From Lumnitzera littorea (lineage: Eukaryota > Streptophyta > Magnoliopsida > Myrtales > Combretaceae), in NCBI GenBank assembly GCA_024138015.1, contig JAMXBB010000010.1:8127378-8191377 (forward strand): 64,000 nt of DNA, given 5' to 3'. The notes beneath the pieces were generated by a model that worked only from the letters and a program-made list of their open reading frames with translations, was not told where the DNA came from and made no database searches. The position numbers and the translations under genes were made by a program. Positions 33,333 to 46,055 of this stretch are shown here, one piece after another. Each line of letters begins with the position of its first letter. The first letter of the stretch is position 1.

Positions 33333-34755
33333 GGGACGTCAATGAGCAGGAGAGGCATCCCCGAGCATCATAATCAACTCTCAAGCTCTCCTTCTCTCTC
33401 TTGATTCTCTTTCTCTCTTTAGCTCATTCTCTCTCCGAGCCCACCACCATAACCTAACACCACGGCCACGACCCCCACTCCATTAACTCCCGAACATGAC
33501 CTCTCTCAACCTCCGCCATGCCTCCTAGCAGTGCTGCCTAAGCACCGCCGACCACCACCTCCGACAACCGCCAAACGACCACCTTGGGCCACGGCACTCG
33601 GCCTACCCCCCCTATTCTCAATCCAAAACTCACAAAAAACTCCTCACCCCTTCGCTTTGGCCACTAAAACTGCTCAAATAGCCCTCTGTCGCTATTGTTG
33701 TTGTTGAAGGCATTGAAGCCCAACCCGGAACCAGTGGAGCCGACCTGACCCGATCCGACCCGCTTAGGTCCGATCCGCACATCCGAATCTATCCGAAGCT
33801 TTTTCTTTTATTTATTTTTGTTGTTTTATTTTTTTTTAATTTGTTTTGTTTAAATATAATAGAAAATAATAATAAAAGTTAAAAAAAAAGGAAAAAAATA
33901 GAAAGTATTTTATGTTATTTTTTTAAAACAAGAAGAACAAAAAAAAAAAAAAACTAACAATAGTAAATAAATAATAAAAATAATAAAGTAGAGTGAAAAT
34001 AGAAAAGTTATTTTTCACACTTAGAAAATCAATTTTTTTTTAATAAAAATAAAACAGATCTTTTCTAAACTAGAGCATTTGAGGTTTTCCAAAAATAAAA
34101 TCCAGCTTAAGACTCCTTATAATCTTTTTTTTTTTTCAAATCAAATCAAAATGGGTAAAAACGTAAACTCGGCGGTTTTTCCAAAATTAAAATCAATTAA
34201 CCTGCTATATTTTTATTAAAACAAACTACGGAAGTCTGAACCCGAATAGCGGGTACGTAGGTACCCCTACGTAAGTACAAGGCGACTTAAAATATAGAAG
34301 GCTTTATTTTTTCCATTTTTAGATATTTATGTAAATTAATCAATTTAGTCGCATAAATCATAATTAGATGTTTTTAGAAATTAAAAAGGGTATATTTAAA
34401 AGGCGAAGTTAAATTTGGAAAGTTAAAAAGTGGTACCCGGTTAGGGTTTAATAAACTAGCCCCGGGACCTAAATCTCTAGTTTTCAAAAAAACCATTTTA
34501 CAAATTGTTTTTTTTTTTTAATCGATAGACCGGTAGCTAAGTTATAGCCAATCCACTCAATTGGTTATAACTTAACCTTTTTTTCCAACTTCGATGGGGT
34601 GGCGACTCCAATCCCTTTTTAAATTGAAAAAATGGTTTTCTTTAAACCTTAGTCGATGGCTAATATTAAACGGGTAAAGGTTTAATACTGGTCGGCTTAG
34701 AGAAGACCTAATTTTATAAAAGAATTGGGAGGGTGAAAAATCAGGCTTGACAGCT

Positions 34756-34773
34756 TGGCGACTCCATTGGGGA
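34756..34773 (+). other. primer binding site of element 2
   Basis: TGGCGACTCCATTGGGGA, three bases after the LTR end. It begins TGG as expected for pairing with a tRNA CCA end. The same TGGCGACTCCA is repeated inside both LTRs of this element. Confidence 0.7.
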
Positions 34774-35352
34774 CCGTCAAGAGGGCTAACCACTTAAAAA
34801 CATTTCGAAATTAAAATCACTTTTTAAATTACCCGCATTGTTTAGTTATTTATTTCTTTATATATTGATTGCTTCATGTACATATTTGTTTTAATTAGCA
34901 TATTTATTTTAGTAAGCATGAGATTTATTTTGCTGCATCATGAATGCATGGTAGATGCGGTCAAACCTGAGCTGTCATAGGACCTTAAGACGAGGAGCCG
35001 TTGTGTAAAGTCTCGGACGTAGTGGGGTAACCACCGTTCGGGGCCGATTAGGCTACCCTACTTAAACTTCGACGTGACCAAAGAACCATTTCTTCATAAA
35101 TGTGTGAGGTCACAGAGTTTAAGGACTGTTAGAACCCACCTATCTTGCATTACACTTTATAGGGTCAACAAATAATTATCAAAACGACAATGTTACATTA
35201 AAAAAAAAAAGAAAAAAAGATGATGATGAAGATTCCAGAGTTTTTCCCTGTATCCCTCTTAGAATTGATGTACATAGGAGATCTTGTATATTTTTTCTTC
35301 TTGTAATTAGCCTTTCCCTTGTAATTTATGCTTTCTTTGTAATGTTTTAGAA
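34774..35352 (+). other. untranslated leader of element 2
   Basis: No open frame. Homologous to 7212-7789 in element 1, including a block near 34970-35060 (GTCAAACCTGAGCTGTCATAG, GGCTACCCTACTTAAAC). Confidence 0.5.
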
Positions 35353-36849
35353 ATGGCTAACTCATTCAACGCCAGGGTTCTCGCCAAAGAGATTCATGTC
35401 CACAAACCTGCAAACCCAAAGCCTATACTCAACCAGTGCTTTCAAACCTTCAATCAGAGAGAGCAACAGTTCATTACCAACAAAATTAGACCCATACTCT
35501 CACTAGCCAAAGTGACATTACGCTAGTAAGAGCCTTAGTCCATTTCTAGGAGCCCAAAGAAGTGGCTTTCCAATTTGGACCACATCTAATCAGCCCAACT
35601 CTAGAGGAGTACACCCAATTGCTCTAAGCTCCTCCTTTGGATGAAATATATATCCCATAACTCAGCTTCGGCCTAACATATACCTTCTCAAGATTCTTAG
35701 GGATTCGTAGGACTGAGATAAATGAGGCCCTAGACGATTGCAACAAATATGCCATCAAGATATGGGATTTAGTCCATTGGTTCCAGAATGAGCCCAGCTC
35801 CAACAATCAAGCGCTGTTTTTTGGGAATTGGAGAGAAAACCAAATCAAGGCCTATGTGCTAGCTGTGTTCGCCACTATCTTGTTCCCAAGTGGGTCTCTT
35901 CTTATACACTTTAGGGTAATAAAGTTAGTGGCTCAATTCTAGGAAGGTAAATCTTACATTTCTGCCCTATTTACTAAGCAGATAAGGAATCTTAATTTCC
36001 TTAAGGAAAGGGGCTGTGGAGATCTCAGGTCAAGCATGGCATTATTAATGGTTTGGTTAGTCAGTCACATCAAGTACTTTATGTTGGATTTAATAAGGAG
36101 AGCATTCGCGAATAAAGTTGACCTTATTGATTCTTTTATCAATAAGATCAAATTACCAAAAGATATCCCTACCCTTCTCTAGATAGAGGTTCTACAAGAT
36201 TTTCGAGTAGAAGACATACTGTGGATTGCCAGGTAGAGCAATTACACTAAGGTCATACTGATTTGCAAGAATTATCATGCTGTACCACTGATCAGGATGA
36301 GCTGGTGTACAGGCTACTATCCAAGCAACATAGTAAGACAATTTAGAGGGATGCAAGACATAGTTCACAAACCTTCATTAGAACCATTCACTCTTAATCT
36401 CGAAGAGCCTCACTTCTCAACAAAAGGTATCCAAACTTCATAAGATCAAAGCTTGGTGGGACACTTAGACCATAAGCCTAAACATCAATCTGAGTGAGTT
36501 CATAGGAGAAGTGGACAGATACCGGGTCACTAAAGAGTATTTATACAATCAACTTCATAAGGTAGGCACAATACAATATCAGGCACTAGAAGTCCTTTAA
36601 ACCTCCTCTATGCGCCCCAACTCTGAAATGGTGACCTATATGGACCAAATGAAAGCGTGTATGGAGATCCTCCACGATGAGAAAGATAAATGGGTGAACT
36701 TATGCCAAGAATCTAGACAAAGGTCACACGCCCTGGAACACCAGCTGAAGATAGCTTAGAAGAAAATTCAAGAGTTTGAAGAAATGGCTAAGTATGACCA
36801 AAAGAAGAAGAAAATGTCATCTGGACGACGAAAAAAAAAAGGAAATTAG
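35353..36849 (+). pseudogene. ORF1 of element 2, DUF7745-like protein
   Basis: Starts at ATG 35353 (MANSFNAR...) and ends at TAG 36847, about 500 codons. The N-terminal half reads HFxEPKEVAFQFGP then SPTLEEYTQLL and FSRFLGIR; the middle has AVFATILFPSGSLLIHF and SSMALLMVWLVSHIKY, in the order seen in plant DUF7745 proteins. The C-terminal fifth is a likely coiled coil (QRSHALEHQLK, KIQEFEEM) ending in a Lys-rich tail. In-frame stops at about 35526, 35625, 35940, 36180, 36234 and 36597 break it. It matches element 1's ORF1 throughout, so it is a standard part of this retrotransposon. Function unknown. Confidence 0.72.
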
Positions 36850-37116
36850 CATAGATGAATTTGTACCCTTTTCTTTCTTTTGTGTAATAAGACTCTGGGA
36901 ATCCAAAAATAATGAATAACTTGCCGTTCTATTAATCATTTGTCAATCCTCTCCTTTTCATCTATGTAATTCACTTGCATTTCATTCATTTGCATTCTTT
37001 TTCAAAAATATCCCTATGCTAACTTGTTGAGAAGTAGTTTTACCTAGGTTGCCAAGATAGCTCCCAAACATCAAGCCTTCCAGAGAAGCCCCATCAAAAC
37101 TCGTTCTCAAACCAGA

Positions 37117-38636
37117 ATGGCCAACCAAGGAAACAACAACAATAATGACAATAGCAACCTCGAGGTTATTGACTTTACAGAGTTGAGATTCCAATCTTTG
37201 GAACAAACAATGGGAAAGATGGTAGATCAACTGAGCTTCCTTGCTGATAGCATCTCTCTACTTAGGTCTATAGCCCCATTAAATGAAGAGCACTCCAAGC
37301 TCAATATAGAAAGAATACTGAGGCCCCACCCATTGAAACAGAAGAAGCTTACCCTAAAGGCAATCAGGGTTTTGGATCCTTTGAAACTGAAGGGCTATTT
37401 CCAAAGGCCAACCCAACCTTTGAGTTGAGTACTTACTCATTCCCAATCAACTCGAAGCCTAAAGTTGACCAAGATAGATTGAAGGAGCTCAAAGAGTGGT
37501 TAACTCTACAGATCACCGAAAAAATGAAAACGCTCGAGGGGTATGATAGATTCGAGCATGTTAAAATAACAAACTTCTTTGCCTACGATTATGGAAGCTT
37601 CCCAAAAAAATTCAAAGTACCTGACTTTGAAAAATACAATAGGACTGGATACTCCAAGCTACACACCTGGCTATATGTACGTAAGATGGGCAAGTATGCA
37701 CAATATGATCAACTCATGGTCTAAACCTTTCAGGACAGCTTGATAAGCCCTGCCTTAACCTGGTATGCCCAGTTGAACTTAAATCAGGTAAATACATGGG
37801 AGAAGCTGGCTAAAGCATTCTATGAGCAATATAGGTTTAATGTCGAAGTGGCACCACCAATGATGGATTCGGTTGCCCTAAGGAAAAGGCACAATGAGTC
37901 CTTCAAAGAATATGCTCAAAGGTGGAGGTCCCTAGCTACAAGGGTATCTACCCTTATGATTGAAAAAGAGCTAACGGCAACTTTCACTAACACTCTTGAG
38001 AGGCCCTACTTTACTCACCTAATTGGATAAGCCTCTTCTAGCTTTGCAGAAATAATGGCAGTAGGGTGTCAAATTGAGAGTGCCATTTCCTCTGGCAAGC
38101 TGTAAGAAACAGCAGATAGATGACCACCCTCTGCTAAACCCACTACCAGCAAGCCTAAAGAAGCTACTGTTAGCATGGTCAACTCGAATGCAAGACCTAA
38201 CTCCCAAGTTTCTTTTAGGATAAATCCCCCACTAACTCAACCACAGTACAGAAGCCAGCTACAGGCTAACAAGGCCCCAAGACAGTTTACTAGAATACCA
38301 ATTCCACTTAGTCGGGTGCTCAAGAAGTTAAGAAGAGATAATTTGCTACATTCTGAGGCTCCTAGTGAAAGGTACAAGTCAAAGTTCTTTAATCCTAATG
38401 CAAGATGTCAATATCATCTAAGGCAAGTAAGCCATTTAACTGATTCATGCTAGAGGTTGGAAAATAAAATCCAAGATTTGATTAATGAAGGTACAGTACA
38501 ACTAGATTTTGTAGAGGCTCCTACCCCAAATGTCAACAACAACCCACTGCCAAGCCATAGACCTGTCATCAATATGATATCTGACCACCCAGAATCTACC
38601 ATCAACATGATCAGTCAAAACTAAGAACCAAAGGTT
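37117..38636 (+). pseudogene. gag: gag of element 2
   Basis: ATG 37117 (MANQGNNNN...). The N-terminal part (37117-37428) is one frame away from the rest, so a small indel lies near 37400. The Retrotrans_gag domain spans about 37650-38030 (TWYAQLNLNQVNTWEKL, FYEQYRFN, RKRHNESFKEYAQRWRSLA, FTNTLERPYF). The zinc-knuckle region at 38400-38455 (CQYHLRQVSHLTDSC) fits the Tat form C-x-Y-H-x(6)-H-x(4)-C. Stops, all compatible with C-to-T or G-to-A change, occur at about 37722, 38028, 38103 and 38451. Confidence 0.82.
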
Positions 38637-38837
38637 TATAGGTTCTATAAAAAAGAGGTCCCACAAACTAAAAGGTACACATTCCATGTACCTATAGCCT
38701 CCGAAAATTATAAAGCTACCCCCTTTAATTACTAAGCAATAAACCAGGGGCAATCAAGCTCGCTTGTAGGGGGGATCACTTGCTCTGGCAAAATCTATAA
38801 TCCAAAGGAAGACTTAAAGAAGAAGGGCGTATAGGAA

Positions 38838-39596
38838 ATGCCAAACACTGAACAAGCTGAACAAGAAGAAGGATTAACTACCTTCACCAAAATGATCAAG
38901 TCTAGTGAGTACAAAATAATGGACCAGCTCACTAAGACTCTGGCACAAATATCCCTCATGAGTCTATTAATGGTATCAGACCCATATCGAGAGACCTTAT
39001 TCAAAACACTAAGGGATATCAAGGTCCCTCGTGAAATCCCAACTGAAAGGATTGGCTTTATCACCAATTCCATCCTCACCATAGATCAAATTTCCTTCTC
39101 CATCGAGGAATTAGGCGAAGAAGGTACCTAACATATAAAGCCTCTGTTCATAATAGTAAGGATAAATAACATCATCGCGACAAGAATCCTCATCAACAAT
39201 GGGTCATCTCTAAATGTTTGTCCTTTAGCCACCCTGGATCTATTGGGCGTCAATATAACTGCAATCAAACCTAGTTCAACAACGGTAAAAGTTTTTGATA
39301 GATCCAGGAGAGAGATAATAGGGGAGGTGGACTTATCAGTTGATATTGGCTCGCAGACATTCAGCATCCCATTCTAAGTTTTGGACATTCCAAGGACCTT
39401 CAATCTATTTTTAGGAAGGCCTTGGATACATTCAATAGGGGCCATACCGTTAATTCTTCACCAGAAAGTTAAGTTCATCTCCAATGGCCAGGTCATCACA
39501 ATTTTGGGTGACTAAGATTACGAAATCTATAAAGAGACAGCCATACCCTATATCGGTCCATAGAAGAACAAGAGAACTTTGGACTCCAAATGTTTA
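38838..39596 (+). pseudogene. aspartic protease region of element 2
   Basis: The active-site block reads ILINNGSSLNVCPLATLDLL (about 39187-39246). The catalytic Asp of D-N-G is Asn while the Gly is kept. The C-terminal block FNLFLGRPWIHSIGAI and LHQKVKFI (about 39395-39480) is typical of Tat proteases. Stops at about 39129 and 39375. It would process Gag-Pol. Confidence 0.8.
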
Positions 39597-39920
39597 ATGA
39601 GGTATGCATGATCACCAATCGGCAGAAAGGAGAGAGGCTGAAATACAAAGAAGGCCAGGTTGGGTCCTATGGGTTAGGGTACATTCCAACCCCAATAGAA
39701 GAATTGCAAAGAATGCAAGCTAGGGGCAGAAAAGGGTGACAGGTTGTATCACGCTCCAATGAACTTCCTACCATTATCAGAAACTTTCATCAAGACCAAA
39801 ACCCAAAACTCAAAGCCCGCTAAAGAAGGCACTTCCAACAAGAATGAAGGGGTTGGCTTAAGCCCATCACTTGAATAATTGGTTCTCCATCCCTGTGAAT
39901 AGCAATAAGTCTTCCCTAGG

Positions 39921-40115
39921 GTAAAGGATGAATCAGGATCCAGTATTTTATAAAATTTTGTAATAAATTGCCTCTGTTCTCCAAATGCTTGTACTCAACA
40001 GAGAGTTCCCCAAAATAAAATCAGCTTCTTTTCTCTTTATTCCTACCTTACTTGCACTCTTCCTTTTGCACGCTTTCTTTTTCTTTCCAAATCCATCGAC
40101 TCAAATAAAGGCTAG
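39921..40115 (+). other. candidate intron between PRO and RT, element 2
   Basis: Starts at CCTAGG|GTAAAGG (39921), identical to element 1. A pyrimidine-rich stretch at 40020-40095 precedes CTAG (40112-40115) and a further CGCAG at 40126-40130. The interval has many stops, and coding similarity stops at one side and resumes at the other. It matches in place and size the short intron described for Ogre elements. The exact acceptor is unclear here. Confidence 0.4.
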
Positions 40116-41755
40116 GGATACCTCACGCAGATAGGTAATGGGAATATTGATATCGCTTTCAGCCCTACTGGGTTAGTCGTCGGTGGTGATGTTGATGACC
40201 ATAATGACGTACAAGAAAGCTGGCAAAAACATGAAATGAGTAGAATTTCCATTGATGAGCTAATAGAGATAATTAATATCAGTACCAACGAAAATCCTAA
40301 GGTATTGAAGGTTGGGGGAAATTTGGAAGAAAATCAAAAGATAGAGATGATCACATTACTTTCCGAATACCAAGACGTATTCGCATGGTCTTATGACAAC
40401 ATGCCCAGATTAGACCCATCAATTGTGGTCCATCACTTACCTATGCAAGAGAATATCAAGCCTAAGAAACAAAGGTTGAGAAGGTTCTGACCAAATATCT
40501 TGTTGAAAATTAATGAAGAAGTCAAAAAATTATTAGAAGTCGGCTTCATTGAGGTATCTGATTATCTTGAGTAGGTAGCTAACATAGTACCAGTTATGAA
40601 GAAGAATGGGAAAGTCAGGGTGTGTGTGGATTTTCGAGATCTCAAACAAGCAACCCCTAAAGATAATTTTCCTTTGCCCCATATTGATGTATTGGTCGAT
40701 AACACAGCTGGAAACCATATTTTCTCTTTCATTGATGGATTTTCTAGGTATAACCAAATTCGAATGGTTGAAGAAGATAAAGCCAAGACCACGTTCATCA
40801 CGACTTGGGGCACGTTTTGCAACAAAGTGATGCTTTTTGGACTCAAAAATGCCGGGGCAACTTACCAAAGGGCCATGGTAGCAATTTTTCATGACATGAT
40901 ACACAAAGAAGTCGACGTATATGTTGATGATATGATTGCCAAGTCTAAAGAAGGAGAAAATCATATGGAAAATCTAAGGAGATTGTTTGATAAGTTGAGA
41001 AAATTCCAACTAAAGCTCAACCCAGAGAAGTGTACTTTCAGGGCGACTTCAAGGAAGTTATTACTTTTCATAATCAACTAAAGGGGCATTGAAGTGGACC
41101 CTAATAAAGTTAAAGCGATAGTTGACCTGCCCCCACCACGTACACTTAAAGAAATCAGAGGTTTGTTGGGTCGTTTGAACTATATAGCCCGGTTCATATC
41201 CCAACTCACAAACAAGTGTCGTCCTTTATTTAAGTTGTTAAAAAAGAATGCCAAGATCAACTGGGATGAAGAGTGTGAGCAGGCCTTTACAACAATCAAT
41301 GAATACCTCATGAACCCTTTAATTCTGGTAGCTCTGAAACTTGGGAAGCCTTTATTCCTATACTTGACAATATTACTAGAGTTCATGGGGTGCATGCTTA
41401 GCCAGAAAGAAGAAGAAGGAAAGGAACGGGATGTATACTACTTTAGCAAAAAATTTACCAAAGGAGAGCAGAGGTATTCAAAAATTGAAAGAACCTGTTG
41501 TGCATTGGTCTAGGTAGTGCATCGGCTCAGACAATACACACTCTACTACCAGGTGGAATTATTAACTCAATACGATCCCCTAAAGTACTTGGCAGACAAA
41601 TCGACCCTAATTAGTAGAATCTTAAAGTGGCAAGTGCTACTATCAGAGTTTAACATTATATATGTGAACCAAAATTTAGTCAAAGGGCAAGCTTTGGCAA
41701 ATCAATTAGCAGAAAACCCCTCTAATAGTACTCCCCAAGAAGTACAAGTCAATTT
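40116..41755 (+). pseudogene. pol: reverse transcriptase / RNase H of element 2
   Basis: The best RT in the window. VPVMKKNGKVRVCVDFRDL (about 40586-40642), FSFIDGFSRYNQI with the first catalytic Asp (40720-40760), FGLKNAGATYQRAM (40838-40877), VYVDDMIAKS with YVDD (40917-40946) and IRGLLGRLNYIARFISQL (41155-41208). RNase H block: FLYLTILLEFMGCMLSQKE, YYFSKKFTKGEQRYSKIERTCCALV and ISRILKWQVLLSEFNIIYV. Stops: about 40488, 40572, 41079 and 41511. Catalytic residues of RT survive, and a handful of point mutations account for the breaks. Confidence 0.88.
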
Positions 41756-41814
41756 CCCCAATGAGGGTATCTCAATGATCGGAGGAAACTCTGATAAAGG
41801 AAAGGATGGTGAGC

Positions 41815-42231
41815 CACCAAAATGGAAAATGTTCTTCGATGGTGCAACCAATGTGTTTGGATGTGGAATTGGGGCAATACTAATATCCCTTAAAGGTACT
41901 TAGTATCCTGTGACTGTAAGGCTCATTTGCCCATACACTAATTAAATTTGCTAAATATAAAGCATGCATCATGGGACTTAAGATGGCCCTAGAGAAAGAC
42001 GTTCAAGAATTAGAAGTGTATGGGGACTCCTCACTCATTATTGGCCAAGTATGGGGAGAGTACAAAACTAAAGATCCTAAGCTGGTGCCTTATCACCAGC
42101 ATTTGATGGCATTAACGGAAAGTTTTACAGAAGTCACCTTCAATCACGTACCAAGGATTCATAACCAATTTGCTGATGCTTTAGCTACGCTAGCATTTAT
42201 GAGCCAGATATCTGGTGGAGTCGAGATTTAG
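41815..42231 (+). pseudogene. second (archaeal-type) RNase H of element 2
   Basis: KMFFDGATNVFGCGIGAIL keeps the first Asp (41825-41880). The catalytic Glu segment is damaged: the expected AEYEAC reads as AKYKAC, with a frameshift and stops near 41901-41960. EVYGDSSLIIGQ keeps the second Asp (42016-42050) and QFADALATLA the last (42168-42195). The position before integrase is diagnostic for the Tat lineage. Confidence 0.83.
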
Positions 42232-42284
42232 CCCCTTACTATTGAAATTAAGACAAACCTGCCTTCTGCCTAACGATTGAGGGT

Positions 42285-43551
42285 ATATACGACCAAAAAC
42301 CATGGTATCATGATATTAAGGTTTTCTTACAACAAGGTGCATACCCTAAAAAGGCTGAGAAAAAAGACAAAAAGATGATTAAGAGACTAGCCACCCAATT
42401 CTTAGTAAGCGAGTCCACCTTATACCAACGCTCATTTGACCGTACACTCTTAAGGTGTGTGGCTGATGAAGAGGCTGAGAATTTAATGAAAGAGGTACAT
42501 GAAAGAGTATGTGGCCCTCACATGAATGGGTACATGTTAGTAAAGAAAATCATGAGGCTATGGTATTATTGGTCAACAATGGAAAGTGATTTCATCAAAC
42601 ATGTTAGGCATTGTCATTTATGCCGAGTTTATGCAAATAAGATAAACGGCCCGCCTCAGGAATTGCATGCCCTCTCAGCACTAAGGCCTTTCTCAATGTA
42701 GGGCATAGATATCATCAGTCTTATCACTCCAAGAGCGTCTAATGGGCATCGCTTCATATTAGTTACCATCGACTACTTCAACAAATGAGTAGAGGCTTCG
42801 TCATGCTCGAATGTTACAAAAGGGGTCATAGTCAAGTTCATCAAGAGGAACATCTTAGCTTGGTATGGGACTCCTAAAACAATCATCACTGATAATGGCA
42901 CCAATCTCAACAATAAGCTTATGATAGAATTATACCGGCAATACCGAATCATTCACAGGAACTCTACTCCTTATCAACCCCAAATGAATTGAGCTGTCGA
43001 AGCAGCAAACAAAAACCTCAAAAGAATAATTGAAAAAATGGCTGTTATATATAACGACTGGCATGAGATGTTACCCTTTGTACTCGTATCTTATCGGACT
43101 TCCATCAGAACGTCGATTGGGGCAACACCATACTCTTTAGTATACGGCACCAAAGCAGTGTTACCGGTAGAGGTCAAAATCCCATCACTCAGGGTACTAT
43201 CAGAAATTCATTGAGACGAAGCCGATTGGGTAAAGAAACACATCGAACAGCTAAATTTGATTGATGAAAGGAGATTGACAGCCCTATGTCATAATCAATG
43301 CTATCAGCAAAGAATGGTTCGGGCCTTCAACAAAAGGGTACGACCTTGTAACCTTGAAGAAGGAGATTTTGTGTTAAGAAAAGCTCTCCCCAATGTACAA
43401 GACTCCAAAGGGAAATTCGCCTCCAATTACAAGGGTCCTTATGTCGTGAAGCGAGTATTCTCAGGAAGGGCTTTGATTTTGTCCCAAATGGATGGTCCAA
43501 ATTTGAGAGACCCTATAAATGCCAATGCTGTAAAATTGTACTATCCATAAA
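42285..43551 (+). pseudogene. integrase of element 2
   Basis: The HHCC zinc domain is intact at about 42495-42640 (HERVCGPHMN ... HVRHCHLCRV). Core: GIDIISLITPRAS, TIDYFNK with the first catalytic Asp present (about 42766-42785), IITDNGTNLNNKL with the second, then MN*AVEAANKNLKRIIEK with the Glu after a TGA stop. The C-terminal domain (43257-43551) is open: QQRMVRAFNKRVRPCNLEEG, VLRKALPN, GPYVVKRVF, and ends LRDPINANAVKLYYP then TAA. Stops at about 42699, 42786, 42988 and 43212. Confidence 0.86.
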
Positions 43552-44154
43552 AAATCAATGGAAATTTTGCTCAAAACACGAAAATGCCAATCATTTTGAA
43601 TGTCATTGTGGTCCAATTTTCATTATCTACAAGCAAATTTGGTATCCTTGGCTGTTGTCGTCGTTCGAATAATCACCCTCTCCATGGACAGGTCTAATTC
43701 CCTTGACCTCATTTAATCAAACCTATATACTACAAACACAAGAGGAGTTAAGGAATAAGATCTAGAACATTGGTAATTAACAAAATTCTTTAAATAATTT
43801 ATTATGGATTGATCCCCCTCAATGGGGAGTTTTGTTGTCTATCTTTTCAAAGGAATGTGAAACTTAAGTAAGCAATCACGGTAGATAAGACTGAGGCTTT
43901 TGGATTCATAGAAGTTCCAAAGAAACAAAAATAGTGAGTAGTTTTCCTGCATCGGGCTTCTATGAATCAGCAAAGTCTCGAACGTTGTATGTCAAGAACA
44001 TTCGGGTTGATAACAAGAGACTAAAACAAGAGTCAGTAATTTTCCAATGGAGGCTTTTCAAAAATGGTTTGACAGATTGGGTGCAATCGACAAAGACCGG
44101 GTAAGTATTTCTATATAGTGTTAGTACACCAATTTTTTTCTTGCATTTAGACTA
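43552..44154 (+). other. 3' untranslated region of element 2, first part
   Basis: Homologous to 19035-19670. Contains the hairpin at 43813-43828. No frame. It is cut at 44155 by a solo LTR whose insertion site corresponds to about 19677 in element 1. Confidence 0.55.
43813..43828 (+). other. conserved hairpin downstream of pol, element 2
   Basis: TCCCC-CTCAAT-GGGGA followed by GTTTTGTTG. Same position as 19295-19314, with a different loop and a shifted stem, which suggests that pairing matters more than sequence. Confidence 0.4.
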
Positions 44155-44751
44155 CTTTTTATAAGCCCCAAAGCTAAGCCAATTGACCGTAGGATTGAAT
44201 TTAGAACGCAAGGTTTAAGGCGATCGATTAAAAGATCCAATCAAACCCAAATTATAAACTATTGAGAAGAATATTAGTAAAAATGACCCCGTAAACGTGA
44301 ATTCAAGAAAATAAGTAATAAAATAGGAGACTATAAAATTTTCAAATTTTAAGCATAATAATTACTAATTACCGAAAAGGCAAAAAGTGTAATTTAATAA
44401 CTAATAAATTACTAGAGATAGATTATATGTATACTAAAAATAATAGAATGACCTAAATAATATTTAAGAATATTTATTTGTACTATATGTGAATATACAT
44501 GTAAGTATAAATACGCGTAATTACTTAAAATACGCGAAATGTGCTAAAATAATACTAAATGCTTAAAGAAAATTCATAATTAATTAAGGAAAAATCAAGA
44601 AAAATCATGAATCATCCAGAATTTGGTCGTGATAGCTGGGAAAAATAAGAAAAAATTCAACCAATTAAATTAAGACAACATAAAAGCCAAAAATCAAGGG
44701 ATAAGGCAATTGTCTTGTCCCATTTAATGCACAATAAATTCCACAAAGCCC

Positions 44752-44759
44752 TATAAATA
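44752..44759 (+). promoter_or_regulatory. TATA box of large LTR copy 2
   Basis: TATAAATA in CCCTATAAATAGC, offset 592 from the LTR start and shared with copies 1 and 3. Confidence 0.6.
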
Positions 44760-45997
44760 GCAGGAAAAATTAAAAAGCTCATTTGGATAGATACAAATCA
44801 GAGAAAATTAGAGAGAGTTAAAAATTCGAGAGAAAATCCAGAAAATAAAAAAAATAAGAAAAACTGTACAGTTAAAGATTTTAAAAGGAACCCACACCAG
44901 ACGAGGAGCTGGGAGTGGACGGCCATCACCACCACACGGTGGTGGCAGCGCCCAGGCCGGCCGACAAGGCCATGGCAGCCCGCGGTGGTTGGAGCCACCC
45001 AAATCGGTGAGTCCGATTTCCAGCTCGAATCTTGTGTAATTTTGTAAAAATAGTAAATATAATTAGAAAATTATGAATTTTGTTATTCTAGGATATTTTT
45101 GTATGTAGTTTGTAGGAAAAATATTATTTTGATGAAATTATATTCCGTAATATATGGTCCCTAAGAAATCGTGCAAAATCGAGCATGTTTCGATTTAGAA
45201 ATAAATGACCTTAGGAGTGTAGTTTCAAGCCCAAAATTTTTCTGTAGAGTACTTAGATGATATAGAACAGTGCTATGAAGCCCGTTTTCAAAAATTAATT
45301 TTCAAAATTTTTAGATAATTTTTAGGCCCTAAAATGAGGCATAAAATGGGTAATTTGGGATTAATTAGGTGATTAGGATGTTAATTATTGATTTAGATCT
45401 TAATTAGATGTTTAGGGATGTTAATTTCTGAAGTGGAACCCTAACCTTAGCCTTTGGGTATTAAGTATAGTTAATTAAGGAAATTAGGTAAGTAATATAA
45501 GAAATTAGTAATATGTGAAATTGTAAATTAATAAATATGAAAAAATTAGGGTTATTTAGATAATATTAGAATAAAAATCAGAATAATATTAAATCTGAAT
45601 TAAGATTGAATTTTAGGTAATTATATAAAAAAGTAAGATTTTCTTACATCGGGGATAAATCCGATACCCTGATTAGGACTAGCGGGTACCAAATAACTTA
45701 GAATACTAAATTAAGATCCAATAGGATATTTGAATACTCGAGCTTAATGTGATTAATTTCACATTGGGATTCGAGCATGTTTAGGATTTAGAAATCGAAC
45801 TAAAATCTAATTTAGAAATTGATGCGGAAACCGAAATCGAACCCGAACCCAACCCCAAACCTAGAATAATTGTAAAAGACTTAATACCTAAATAATTAGG
45901 CATATTAAACCTTAAACAAAACCTAACAATAAGCGTTATAGAATAAAATGAACTTGTAATATTTATATGAAAAGCTAAAACCACGTTCGTGTTATAG

Positions 45998-46055
45998 GGA
46001 TGATCGGCGATGGCCTGAGCAAATCGGACCTCGAGTGAGTGAGCGAGGAGTCGAG
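45998..46055 (+). other. exon-like 58-bp block in large LTR copy 2
   Basis: Preceded by GTTATAG and followed by GTAAGT (46056-46061). Almost identical to copy 1, and both borders are kept in copy 3. The upstream 5' splice-site-like motif is GTGAGT at 45007-45012, giving a predicted first intron of 991 bp. Confidence 0.42.

Larger units (their letters stand above)
32333..34752 (+). repeat. 5' LTR of element 2
   Basis: TGTAAACACCG to GGCTTGACA, 2420 bp, close in sequence to 47904-50335. Features in order: A-rich U3, B-box-like segment (32711-32784), ACGT-core cluster (32862-32971), TATAAATA (33325), a CT-rich then GC-rich 5' untranslated part (33380-33790), A/T-rich low-complexity sequence (33800-34130) and a primer-site-like TGGCGACTCCA at 34600-34610. 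Confidence 0.92.
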
